64,000 nt of DNA from Aphrocallistes beatrix (Eukaryota; Porifera; Hexactinellida; Sceptrulophora; Aphrocallistidae), in assembly GCA_963281255.1 (NCBI GenBank), contig OY725489.1, forward strand, positions 1,736,001 to 1,800,000. Direction: 5' to 3'. Positions 53,467 to 63,631 of the stretch are shown here, piece after piece; positions within the stretch are counted from its first letter, which is position 1; each line of letters opens with the position of its first letter. The translations under genes were made by a program, and so were the position numbers. Below the pieces are notes generated by a model. That model did no database searches. It was not told the origin of the DNA and worked only from the letters and a program-made list of their open reading frames with translations.

Positions 53467-54357
53467 ATGGCTAATTATGATCTTCTAGAAACTGTAATAC
53501 CTACTTCTACTCAAGTTCCAATAATATTTCCTGAATACACCTTGTTTCAACACATTGTTACATTCGGGAGTAAAGGATCAGCTCCAGGAGAGTTTAAATT
53601 TGCTAAATGTGTCTCTATATCAGAAGACACAGGACACATTTATGTGTCAGATTTTGGCAACAATCGAATTCAAATATTCTCTGAAAAAGGAAGATTTCTC
53701 AACCTGTTTGGCGATTCAGTCCTTTCACTGCCATATGGGATTCTAGTGCACGGAGACAGTGTATACGTTACTGACTATAACCACTGCGCTTTATTTAATT
53801 TCTCACTTTCAGACTTTTCTTTGATAGAGCGAGTGGGCAAGAAAGGATCCGGAAAGGAGGAGTTCAGAAGTCCTCGTCAGCTGGCTATATCTCCACACCA
53901 GCTCCTCTATGTAGCAGACACTGACAATAACCGAATTCAGATTCTCAGTTGCAACCTTACTTTTCAAAATTCTCTGCGGCATCAGACATTGAGTCACCCT
54001 GTAGACGTGAAGGTATCAGTCAATCAAATTCTAGTATTAAGCAATTGGGATAATCCTTGTGTCCACCTCTTCACGCTTTCAGGACAGAAGGTTCGGTCCA
54101 TAATCACCATTGGAGGCGGATTACAAGTTAGACAGGCATTCTTCTTTTGTGTAGATGGAAGTCACAATATCCTCATTAGTGATACGTCTGCTCATCGTAT
54201 CAAAGTCTTCTCTCCAGAAGGAGATCTGCTCCACACGATAGGACAGTCTGGAGAGGAATCTGAGATGTGCGTATCTCCTCAAGGCATAACAATTTCAAAA
54301 CAGACTAATCTAGTCTGCCTATCTGAATTCAGTGTGAAAGTATTCCTCTCCTACTAA
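53467..54357 (+). CDS. NHL-repeat protein (no RING/B-box)
   Basis: Intronless, 296 residues beginning MANYDLLETVIPTS. After a ~30-residue leader, five to six NHL repeats form a beta-propeller: HIVTFGSKGSAPGEFKFAKC, IYVSDFGNNRIQIFSEKG, VYVTDYNHCALFNF, RVGKKGSGKEEFRSPRQLAI, LYVADTDNNRIQIL and ILISDTSAHRIKVFSPEGDL. The DxxNxRIQ loops are the family signature. No RING, B-box, coiled coil or membrane segment is present, unlike TRIM-NHL proteins. NHL propellers bind RNA or proteins; the partner is unknown. Confidence 0.88.
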   Translation: MANYDLLETVIPTSTQVPIIFPEYTLFQHIVTFGSKGSAPGEFKFAKCVSISEDTGHIYVSDFGNNRIQIFSEKGRFLNLFGDSVLSLPYGILVHGDSVYVTDYNHCALFNFSLSDFSLIERVGKKGSGKEEFRSPRQLAISPHQLLYVADTDNNRIQILSCNLTFQNSLRHQTLSHPVDVKVSVNQILVLSNWDNPCVHLFTLSGQKVRSIITIGGGLQVRQAFFFCVDGSHNILISDTSAHRIKVFSPEGDLLHTIGQSGEESEMCVSPQGITISKQTNLVCLSEFSVKVFLSY

Positions 54358-54603
54358 TACGCTTATAGTGTAGATTTCAAGATGCTCTATTGGAAATTCA
54401 TTTTTTTATGAATGCGACACTTTTATTTTAATTTGTGGAAAATATCTTAAATATTAGATTTCTGATGACATACATTTGCACACTTAGAGTTTTCAATCCC
54501 GGGATTTCGGGATTGATGTATTCCTCAATTCCGGGTTCCTGGGATCAGTATCGCACCTTTGTAATTTACTAAATACTAAGGATTCGAAATTAGTTATAGC
54601 TTA

Positions 54604-54787
54604 CAATCGACTCTGCTTAATCGGGACTCACGAAGTAGGAGTGTAGCCAGTCACTCCGAGCTGGGCCTGCGTTGGCCTGCACTAAGCTAAAACGGAAAAT
54701 TTACAGGCCCTGCGGCAGCCCTTGTCTTATGGACCAATCAAGCCATCTTTCCAATTAACCGGTGTCCTAATTATGCCGAGTCGACTG
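54604..54787. mobile_element. pogo/Tigger-type MITE 'CAGTCGACTCCGCTTAAT', diverged copy
   Basis: CAATCGACTCTGCTTAATCG after TA and ATGCCGAGTCGACTG before TA. The interior is different from other copies. Confidence 0.6.
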
Positions 54788-55100
54788 TAATTAGAATAGG
54801 TATGTAATGCCCTTTCGGAAGAATATATTTAAGGTTTGTAAACTGGATAATTCGAATTTGAAACCAAACGTTCAATAGCGGTCGTAGTTTGAATGAACTG
54901 TCCTTCAAAGATATTAGAACCATTTTGTACAGACTATTTAGGACGTAAATTATTGTAGTGTTCGAATATATTTGATCAGGGAGTGTATAATTTCTAGTTC
55001 TATTGTACAAAGCAATTATAATGTGATATCAGTAATCACTACGTAGTAACATACTAAAGCTAACATTTTTTTAAAATATAAAGGGTTGATTGGAGAAATG

Positions 55101-55611
55101 CACTCCCTGGCCAAAAGTATTCGAACACCATATTGCTTTGCATCATAAATAATACAAAAATGGGTCTATCCATGGAGGCCAACTTATTCAAACTACTACA
55201 GCTACTGAAAATCTAACTAAATTCGAAATCTACACACTCGAATTACTCAGTTTAAAAACTTCCCAAATATTAATAAGTGTAATTCCTAGCAACTGTGTCA
55301 CTTTGTGCCACTTGCCACTTGCTATGACCATTATATATCATGAGAACAAGTGGATCAAGGTGGCACAAGCGATATCAATTTACTTTGAGGAATAATTGAT
55401 TTATAGAAACTTCTAAACTGAGTAATTCGAGTGTGGAGATTTCGAATTTGATGTGTCAGATTTTCAGTAACTGTCGTAGTTTGAATAATTTGGCCTCCAT
55501 GGATAGACTCATTTTTGTATTATTTATGATGCAAAGCATAGCATTCCATTCTATTTATTAGAATGCTATGTGAAAAGTAAGTTTGAATACTTTTGGCCAA
55601 GCAATGCAGTG
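55101..55611. mobile_element. Tc1-like MITE (TGGCCAAAAGTATTC ends)
   Basis: CACTCCCTGGCCAAAAGTAT at the left and the inverse of CACTGCATTGCTTGGCCAAA at the right, before TA. The arms share long inverse stretches (ACAAAAATGGGTCTATCCATGG; GCATCATAAATAATAC). Half of a related copy is at 63244-63425. Confidence 0.7.
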
Positions 55612-55859
55612 TATATAATAACAAAGAAATAAACAAATGAATATAAATTGAATTTAGTAAAATAGATGCCTAGATTTTTAAAATCCAGATAGGTTCTCTC
55701 GGTTTCTCTCACTAACTGAAATGAATACTTTTCTTACATTCCTATTTGCCAGCATTTGCAGATAAAATAGAATAATCAGAAGTTACAATCACTTTTATCC
55801 AATTCTTACTTTCCAAGAGTTTAGGGTAGTTCTTCTTAACTTTGTATCGAAACTCTAGT
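55612..55859 (-). repeat. inverted segmental duplicate of 62996-63243
   Basis: The minus strand repeats CTAGAGTTTCGATACAAAGT ... GTGAGAGAAACCGAGAGAAC and on to the MITE end, nearly base for base. The copied block starts at the splice-acceptor-like CTAG| of the possible exon at 62998 and ends at the flanking MITE. Confidence 0.8.
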
Positions 55860-56039
55860 TGCTTTAATATTATACTAGTGGGCTACATTAAACCTGCTTG
55901 GTCTTCAGAGCTGAAATCTTATTCTTCCTATGAATACTTGTATGTTCAGGTAGGTAAGTATATTTTTCTCTTATTTGTCTGAGAATATTTTCGTCTGAAT
56001 TAACTAGCATCTATTAGATTGAGTTAGTTAGTTATCACA

Positions 56040-56435
56040 ATGTTGTTAACATTTCTGAAACTTTCACAACTCAAATATATTATTCCTGTAACACAAGTGT
56101 ACAAGATGCTTTCTACCGCTACTCCCAACTACAATAGTCTTGTACTATCGAGTAAGAATGGTTCTACTGGATTCTTAATCCTGAACCGACCCAAGTTCTT
56201 GAATGCTCTCAATTTGGATATGCTAAACACAATGCCCTCCATCCTATTAGAATGGGAGAAAGATGACGAATTTAAAGCTATCGTTATGAAAGGGAAGGAA
56301 AAGAAAGTGTTCTGTGCAGGAGGAGACATGAAGGCGATACTTGATAGAGATAATATTTTGATACGCGACCTCCCTTTTAAAGCTCTCTCAACAGGATGTT
56401 CGATGGGTACATCCTTACTATTAAAACTCGATTAA

Positions 56436-56468
<33 letters not shown>

Positions 56469-59400
56469 CTGTAACGAATTGATTGAAGAAACTGCCGGTC
56501 ACAGAAAGCTGATTTTTGAAATGTGGGAGTTTTTTGGCTATGGCGCCACTACGTTCTGAGCTCAGACGAACATAGGTTGGGTGATGATACATTAGATAGC
56601 TTATGTTTTCTAAGAAATCACTAGGAAACTAAAAGACTAATGACTATATCTTAGCTCGTTTAGATATCTACTGTATATACTATTCAGATCCTCGATAAAC
56701 ATGTTTATTAAATGATCTATACTACATGCATAATTGGGTCAAATATGAAATTGGGCCAAATTCAAATAGACAGGCTGTTAAACGGATATCCGGATACCGG
56801 ATGGCTAAAAAAATATCCGGTATCCGGATATTTGTGAATGGCGAATACTTCCAAACACTACTATACACTAAGGCAATGGTGGTCATTTTTGGACCAGGAA
56901 TTGGTTAGTATATTCAGGTTTATTCACATCACTGATAAAATTTCGTCTCCTGTGCAAGATCATTGAAATTTATTACCCTGCTTATGTAAACAATATATCA
57001 AAGTGCTTAAATCAGTTATTAAAATGTGTATATTCATTATATTGTGCAACAAGCTATAATTACGACCATAGGCGCCAAGTTTTGGAAAATGAAATAAAAC
57101 CTGGGGGGGGGTAAGAGCGAGCGACGGTAAGGGGGTCTGGGGGGCTTGCCCCCTAAAATTTTAAAATCTTCGCATACTTACCAACCCTCCAGGGATCCAG
57201 GGATTTAATGAAAAATCCAGAGATTTTGAGCTTTTAACTAGTCTATAATAATTTCCATTATTGTAATATAGTTTATAGAATTTATTGAGTAATTTTATGT
57301 TCCTCATTATTTAGTCTTCAGGAATCCAGGAAAATTTCCTGGATAACGAATTTCGAAAATTGTTCTAGAATTTTGATCAAGTGATTATTTAATGAGTAAG
57401 ATTACATCATATACGATGTACCTTTCCCTAAAATAGTTTACTTCCGCATTTCAAAATCTTTAATTACATATATTCGGCCTTCATTTAAAATCCAGGGATT
57501 TCACTCCTAAAATCCAGGGAAATTGAGGGGTTGGTAAGTATGTCTTCGACGCTCAAATATCGATCTACAGCTATTGTTGTCACCTAGGGGGAAAAAATCT
57601 CGAACTATAGCGAAATAAAATTGTAATGGAATATATATCTAGACTCAATTTACATAATTTAGGGTTTAGTTGTAACCTATAAGTATGTGTGAAGTCCTGC
57701 CATACCGCAACTTCCTCCACTACTCCACTGCCTGGCACCACGCCGCCCCCCCCAGATACTCACACGGCAATGATTACGACTAATTTAGGCAATTTTAACC
57801 GTATTAATGTTTATTTAGCGTAGGAAATCTCACTTCGGACCGCTAAATATACATTAATACTGTTATTAAAGACTGCGTAAGGTATGCAAGAAAATTGCTT
57901 AAATAGTCGTAATTAAGGCTCGTTGCGCAATATTATGATGAATATACGCATTTTAATAACTGATGTAAGCACTTTGATATATTGTTTACATAAGCCGGTG
58001 TAGCAGCCCAGATTAACCTACATCCAGTTTAGCCCCGAGTATAATCTTGGCTAGCCTAGTTTATGCCCCAAGGGTTATTAATTAAACTGGGCTAGCCCAG
58101 ATTATATCCCCAGAGCCTATTTTAAGCCCCAGGGGTTAAACTAGAGTTGGATATAAAGGCATGCAATATTTGATTGTAGAGTTGATCATCCATCGAAACA
58201 ATGGAGTAAATATATTTGGTAGATCAAGCAAGTAAATATGCTCTTCTATATTTATCGTAGTTGAAACAGAAAATATAGACATCGTAAGTGTTCTACAAAC
58301 AGATAACATCATAATTTGTTGCCATTAACTCCGGGGTATAATCTGGGCTAGCCCAGTTTATACCCAGGGTTAAACTGGGTGGGGAGGTTAATCTAGGCGG
58401 TTACACCGGTAATGAACTTCAATGGTCTTGCACCGGATACGAAATTTTATCAGTGATATGAATAAACCTGAAAATACTAGTCAATCCCTGGTCCAAAAAA
58501 TTTAGAGACCATTGCTTTAGTGTATAGAATGCTATGTTTTGCCCTATATGTATGACTAATTTTTAGATAAATTAGTAATTATAACTAGACCATATTATAT
58601 CTAGTTTGAATGATCATTATAAGATTAATGAGCAAAATTGTGAGTATCGCTTCTCGGCCTTTTGGCTAAGATCAAGTGAAAAATACTGTTCTTATCAGTG
58701 TAATAGCTGATAGCCTCCTACTGGGGGCAACTATTACAATATTTTTTTTCACCAGGAAAGGCCACTTGAGCTTGCTCAAACCTTTCCACGGTTTGCACTG
58801 GTATTGCACTCACCTCCAGTTGCGGCCCACTCTTAACACAATATAATGCAGTCTAATAATACGAATAACTCTTCTAATATACATTATAAAGTTAATACGT
58901 ACATATGTATAATTAAGTATTGTTCACATTTTCGTACTTATATCTTCACTCGTGAAGTTATGTTTTAATCAATGATTGCTACGGAATTTCTCAACTAGGA
59001 TCTTCATGTGGTGTATGCGCTGTCAATATTTTCTCAAAATATCTATAGAAGAGTATAGAATTTCTAGAATTCGTCAAGAATTCCGAGAATTTCACAAAAA
59101 TAAGGCCCTGAATATTAATATTTAATCGGCTATTACATCTGTATGCATGTAGTATGTGCCTATTTTTCACATCCTTGTTAGCGTTTTCATTTTTAAATGG
59201 ATCTGCACTCGATCTGTCGACCGAAATTTTCTGCTCTTCATTGCAGCAATTATCTTTTCGAAGTACCGAGAGTTCAATTCCATAAACACCAACCAAAGTG
59301 TGAAAATAAGTACATATACATATGTTAATGACTAATTAAAATGAAATAGGGATTTTGCAGATTGAAATACGCTATATTATACGCTCAGATCTTGTTTCTA

Positions 59401-60641
59401 GCTCAAAATGCAAATTTGCGTTAAAGGTCTGAAAACTAGGATTAATCAGTCTAAAGTGGTTTATTAATTAATGACGTTAAATATTTAATAAACCTGCGGC
59501 CGTATTCACTAAGAACTTAAGATCGATCTTAATTCTTAGTGAATAGTTTGGTCTTAAGATCGATCTTAAAACTTAAGATCGATCTTAGTGCTTAAGATCT
59601 TAGTGAATACGGCTGCTGATCAATGGTTCTAATATAAGTTGACTAATTTATAAAAAATGGTGAAAAAATTAATCAAAATTAATCAACCGCAAAGAAAGAA
59701 AACAGACTTAAAAATAAATAAAATATGCTCATGGGAGGTATAATACGAACATAGTTGTCGCCAGCCCCACAAGAAGCGAAACACTTTTGTGATATATTAT
59801 CAATCTATTATTTATTATCGAGACTTTATTTGAAGTTTGTTCTTCTTTAGTACATTTGATCTCTCTACTTCGCACACCATGTATATCTCTGATGCAGGGA
59901 ATAACGATGGGTGCTGGGATAGGCATATCTTATCACTGTCACTATCGGATTGCAACTGATAACACAGTGTGTGCAGTACCAGAAACAGCCATTGGATTCT
60001 TTCCAAATATCGGAGCTACATTCTACCTCCCGAGGTTACCTGGAGCCCTGGGGATGTACCTGGGTCTGACAGGGAATCAACTCATTGGGAGAGATGTCGT
60101 AACATCCGGTCTAGCAACTCACTTTATCTCCTCAGATAGAATCGAATCGTTTGAACAAGATTTAACTGATGTGAATAGCAGTGAGGGTGTTGAGTCAGTG
60201 GTTGAAAACTATTGTTCCAATGAAAAAACTCCTTTTAAATTCGAACAACATTGGGATACGATGCGCTATGCATTTAGTGCATTGACTGTTGAAGAAGTGC
60301 TAGAACGTTTGAAAGAGTTGGAAGATGAGTGGTGCAATGAAGCAAGAGATAAACTGCTAACACTGTCTCCTACTGCGCTGAAAGTAACGCACCGTGCTAT
60401 TACTCTCGGTGCCGAACTCTCTCTCAAAGATTGTCTCAGAATGGAGTGCAACTTGACTCTCAATTTCCTGAAGCATAAAGACTTTTATGAAGGAGTAAGG
60501 AATGTTTTGGTGGAGAAAAAGTCTGGAAGTAACTGGGAACCTCCTACATTGGAGGAAGTTACTCCTGATATTGTTAGTTCTTACTTTGATGGGATGAGAG
60601 GTCAAGAAATCCCATTTTATCAGACATCAGATTTAATTTGA
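56040..60641 (+). CDS. HIBCH: 3-hydroxyisobutyryl-CoA hydrolase, mitochondrial
   Basis: Two exons, 56040-56406 and 59851-60641 (1158 nt, 385 residues), joined in phase across DLPFKALSTGCSM|VHLISLL. The ~35-residue N-terminus (MLLTFLKLSQLKYIIPVTQV) is basic/hydrophobic with no acids, like a mitochondrial presequence. FLILNRPKFLNALN, VFCAGGDMKAI (oxyanion hole), QGITMGAGIG, AVPETAIGFFPNIG (with the catalytic Glu) and LATHFISSDRI are enoyl-CoA hydratase-superfamily blocks of HIBCH. LSPTALKVTHRAI and DFYEGVRNVLVEK follow as usual. HIBCH releases free 3-hydroxyisobutyrate in valine breakdown. The total length equals the vertebrate protein. The 3.4-kb intron begins GTACA, then a Helitron-like 5' end, and holds a U2-like snRNA. 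Confidence 0.93.
56412..56590 (+). mobile_element. Helitron-like family A 5' fragment at the HIBCH donor
   Basis: TCCTTACTATTAAAACTCGA starts five bases after the HIBCH exon 1 donor, followed by a (GT)n/(TA)n tract and the family A body to about TACGTTCTGAGCTCAGACG. The 3' half is missing. Confidence 0.75.
57058..57760. repeat. dispersed repeat, inverse relative of 44480-44830
   Basis: GAGCGAGCGACGGTAAGGGG, CGATCTACAGCTATTGTTG and GAAGTCCTGCCATACCGCAAC match the inverse of the intronic repeat at 44480-44830. A MITE-like insert (about 57174-57541; TACTTACCAACCCTCCAGGG ... TTGAGGGGTTGGTAAGTA) splits this copy. Confidence 0.65.
57994..58411. mobile_element. MITE rich in GGGCTAGCCCAG motifs
   Basis: CCGGTGTAGCAGCCCAGATT at the left and GGCGGTTACACCGG at the right. 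Internal ACTGGGCTAGCCCAG occurs in both halves. The unoccupied counterpart is in the inverse arm near 56985 (CCCTGCTTATGTAAAC). Confidence 0.6.
58646..58829 (+). ncRNA. U2: U2 snRNA-like gene with altered branch-site region
   Basis: ATCGCTTCTCGGCCTTTTGG and CTAAGATCAAGTG match the U2 5' end exactly. TTCTTATCAG-TGTAATAG-CTGATA forms stem IIa, CCTCC-TACT-GGGGG stem IIb, TTGAGC-TT-GCTCAA plus GGAAAGG/CCTTTCC stem III, and ACTGGTATTGCAC...CTCCAGT stem IV. Length is ~184 nt, as usual. But the invariant GTAGTA, which pairs with intron branch sites, reads AAAAATA, and the Sm site is ATATTTTTTTTC rather than ATTTTTGG. With structure kept and two key single-stranded sites changed, it is either a young pseudogene or a divergent U2 variant. 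It lies in the HIBCH intron, same strand. Confidence 0.8.
59498..59613. mobile_element. small palindromic MITE (GGCCGTATTCACTAAG)
   Basis: GGCCGTATTCACTAAGAAC at the left and TCTTAGTGAATACGGCT at the right. The centre contains three ACTTAAGATCGATCTT-type palindromes. Confidence 0.7.
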
Positions 60642-60659
60642 GATATATTAATATACACG

Positions 60660-60895
60660 ATCTATTAACATTTCAGCCCTTCTATCACCCAAAATGACCT
60701 AGTTATAGTCGAAAAACTGAAATTTCTAATTATAAAAAATGGTGACAATGACGTAATAATTCTACGATGAGTCGGCATTTTCGTCTGAGGTCAAAACTTA
60801 GCGGAGCCATAGCCAAAAGACTCCCACATGCCAAAAATCAGCTTTCTGTGCCTGGCAGTTTCTTCAATCAATTCGTTACATATAGACGTACAGTA
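60660..60895 (-). mobile_element. Helitron-like family A partial copy
   Basis: CATTTCAGCCCTTCTATCAC, GACAATGACGTAATAATTC, GACTCCCACATGCCAAAAAT and CTTCAATCAATTCGTTACAT match the 5' half of family A (minus). The 3' half is absent; the copy begins just after the HIBCH stop codon. Confidence 0.65.
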
Positions 60896-60899
60896 TATA

Positions 60900-61134
60900 C
60901 AGGGTGTAACAAAAGTGTTGTCACCTTTGAATACAAGCTCTAATTAATAGGTGAACAAAAATTTGATAATGGGAAAGGAAAAGTGTATTTCGCGAATGGA
61001 GTGATGTCACAAAATATAGTAATGCGTGATAGCTAACGACAGGTTAAGAGTTTTGTATTTGATTACTATTGGTTCGATATCAATCAAGCATAATGATGAA
61101 TAATCTAGGGTGACAACACTTTTGTTACACCCTG
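60900..61134. mobile_element. mariner-type MITE (CAGGGTGTAACAAAAGTG ends)
   Basis: Ends CAGGGTGTAACAAAAGTGTT and its inverse over ~26 bp, beside TA on both sides, 235 bp, non-coding. Inserted in the (TA)n tract between two head-to-head Helitron 5' regions. Confidence 0.8.
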
Positions 61135-61155
61135 TATATCTATAGTATATATATA

Positions 61156-61981
61156 TCCTTACTATTCAAACTCGATTAATGTGTATATGTATTAGATAGA
61201 GTGTTTTAAAAAATTCAAAAGTTTGAATCTTTAGATGATTACCCTTCAATTAGTTTACTTCGGTCACCGAATGTTCACCATAAAAAATTCAAGCAATTTG
61301 GAGATGATTTAGTGGTCGCGCAAGGTAGGCTTCTCCAAGTGCAGATTTATAATGGGATTTTTCCGGTTTGGAGATAAAATTGCAAAAAGAGTACTTCTGA
61401 TATAAGCAATGGATCTAGCAACCTTCTATTGAGATATTTGGGTATGGTTTTATATCAGCCAATAGTACATTTTGATGGGCAAAAATCTACCGGTTCGGAG
61501 ATATTGGTGAAACCAGTTGGGGCCATTAATAATTACAAGTACGAAGGCTGGTCCCAACTGATTTCACCAATATCCGAACCGGTAGATTTTAGCCCATCAA
61601 AATGTATTATTAGCTGATATAAAACCACACCCAAATATCTCAATACAAAGTTGTTATATCCATTGCTTATGTCAGAAGTACACTTTTTGCAATTTTATCC
61701 CTAAACCGGAAAAATCCCATTATAAATCTGCACTTGGAGAAGCCTACCTTGCGCGAAAATGATGACTCATCACTGTTATGACGTCATCATTACACGTCAC
61801 AAAAAAAAAAGTTCTAAAATTTGCAATTTTGTGATTTTTGAGCGATGTCGATTATAAGTAAGACAGACGTATTTGGAGAGTTATCTACCTTAATTAATGT
61901 GAGCCTAGGCGCCCAAAGGACGCCTCTGGCGGACGCAAAGTGTCTCTCAGCCGCGCACCGCAAGCAAGCGAAGCGCGCTTG
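61156..61981 (+). mobile_element. Helitron-like family A with its middle replaced by a palindromic element
   Basis: TCCTTACTATTCAAACTCGA at 61156 and the GC hairpin with CGCGCTTG at 61981, between A and T. From about 61198 to 61757 the expected body is replaced by a relative of the 4529-5201 palindrome; the family A sequence resumes at AAATGATGACTCATCAC. Confidence 0.65.
61198..61757. repeat. palindromic element related to 4529-5201, right end missing
   Basis: TTTGGAGATGATTTAGTGGTCGCG, TGCAGATTTATAATGGG and CTACCGGTTCGGAGATATTGG occur in both orientations, turning near 61540, as in the 4529-5201 element. The right arm stops at TACCTTGCGCG. Confidence 0.75.
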
Positions 61982-62149
61982 TCATTATTAAAATGCCATT
62001 GTAGATTGGTTTTAGAAAGTAAAACCAACCCTGAATTCGAATCTGTTTGTGCTCCTGTACTTTATATTGGTTCTCCAATCCTTATAATACACGTAGTATG
62101 CGTAGGTGCACCTTCTAAAATGACAAGGTGCACCCTTCTAAAATGGACA

Positions 62150-62289
62150 GCCGCTTATTTGAGCCAAGTCTCTAGGAACGGAATGGTTCCCATACATAGA
62201 AGTTAATACTAAATTTCATCGGTTAATTGGGAGCTTAATCGGGACAAAATATGCGGGACCAAAGTGTCCCGATTAAGCGGAGTCACCTG
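62150..62289. mobile_element. pogo/Tigger-type MITE 'CAGTCGACTCCGCTTAAT', truncated copy
   Basis: The right end GATTAAGCGGAGTCACCTG and internal TACATAGAAGTTAATAC and CGGTTAATTGGG are present; the left end is lost. Confidence 0.55.
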
Positions 62290-62566
62290 TACATACTAAA
62301 TGGTTTAATTTTGCAGGTGTTTGAATAATTCATTTTAATATTTAAGCAGAACTACAATTGTGTCACTGGGTCAGATAAGTTGTAGTTAATTTCACTTAAC
62401 GTATTTAGAGCTATATACCAGATTCCTCAGTTATATCCTATATCTAAAATTTTCTTCCTACGATGAGACATTAGCTCGTCGAGTCCAGTTAGACACTCAC
62501 TCCTGACTATTGTAGAACTATACCAGACATAGCTGTTCCTCACATCTCAACATCTCAATAGCATAC

Positions 62567-63631
62567 ATGTTTGAGTTTGATCAAATGGAAAGAGGGCTAG
62601 GCCTCCTAAAAAGGAGACAGATCTTCAACGCCTTCAAACTTTCAGTGGCCATCACGTTTGTCCTCGTAACTGGCGGTTATTATGCATTAAAGATCCATGA
62701 AGAAGACGGTATTGTATAAAGTTTTATGTCATGTTTACTGCCTTCAATTCAATGATTCTATGACTCATCTTCTTACCATTTAACAGTATTAAACTGGTTA
62801 ATAATTCCTATGATCTTCCCAATAAAATAGCTTAAACCTTGAATTGAGTAAGAAACATCGCAAGGCATAAAACGAGATATCTTTTTACTACTAAGGCAGC
62901 TCAATCATCTAGTTATTATATAATACTATAGGGTTGATTGGAGAAATATTTAATTTTGAATTACAAAACGAATTCCAGATTAATGTTTCTCTTTTCTAGA
63001 GTTTCGATACAAAGTTAAGAAGAACTACCCTAAACTCTTGGAAAGTAAGAATTGGATAAAAGTGTTTGTAACTTCTGATTATTCTATTTTTATCTGCAAA
63101 TGCTGGCAACATGGAATGTAAGAAAAGTATTCATTTCAGTTAGTGAGAGAAACCGAGAGAACCTATCTGGATTTTAAAAATCTAGGCATCTATTTTACTA
63201 AATTCAATTTATATTCATTTGTTTATTTCTTTGTTATTATATACACTGCATTGCTTGGCCAAAAGTATTCAAACACCATATTGCTTTGCATCATAAATAA
63301 AAACGAATCAATCTATGGATCTCGAATCAATCTATGGATCTCATTCAAACCATGACAGCTACTGAAAATCTGACATCAAATTCGAAATATCCACACTAGA
63401 ATTACTTAGTTTAGAAGTTTCTATAAATTGTGAATGCAAAATACTCAGACATCCATATCTGGCTGACTAGATATGCAATATATATAAGTTCTACTAGACT
63501 TGTACATACTCGTATTTATGAGCTATATCTATTCTTTAGAGTACTACGACCTAATAGAGACTCAAGGCTACCCAATGAGAGAACTAGACAGGAAAAAGTG
63601 GCGTGCTGAGCATCCAGAAGATTACAAGTGA
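62567..63631 (+). CDS. small single-pass membrane protein, unrecognised, two exons
   Basis: Exon 1 62567-62708 (MFEFDQMERGLGLLKRRQIF...) joined at GT-AG to 63540-63631 (EYYDLIETQGYPMRELDRKK...HPEDYK, stop) gives 77 residues. A membrane segment (FKLSVAITFVLVTGGYYAL, ~25-43) follows a basic stretch (LLKRRQ), and the tail is charged. The size and layout resemble small mitochondrial inner-membrane proteins (for example COX6C or SMIM4 types), but no diagnostic motif supports a name. A possible alternative last exon begins at 62998 (see findings). The GT of exon 1 lies within an open stretch that would otherwise end after GIV. Confidence 0.5.
62996..63243 (+). repeat. inverted segmental duplicate of 55612-55859
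   Basis: Same block as 55612-55859 in opposite orientation. It starts at the acceptor-like CTAG|AGTTTCGATAC inside the small membrane protein gene's intron and runs to the MITE end at 63244. Confidence 0.8.
63244..63425. mobile_element. Tc1-like MITE (TGGCCAAAAGTATTC ends), half copy
   Basis: Starts CACTGCATTGCTTGGCCAAA after TA and matches one arm of 55101-55611 up to TTAGAAGTTTCTATAAATTG. The other arm is missing. Confidence 0.6.

Larger units (their letters stand above)
56862..58530. repeat. large inverted-repeat element in the HIBCH intron, with nested repeats
   Basis: 56862-57062 (CACTAAGGCAATGGTGGTC ... TTATGTAAACAATATATCAA ... CAAGCTATAATTACGACC) is inverse to 57895-58530 once the MITE at 57994-58411 is removed. 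The arms of ~200 bp enclose a dispersed repeat (57058-57760) and a second internal palindrome (57770-57900). This looks like a foldback transposon. Confidence 0.65.
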
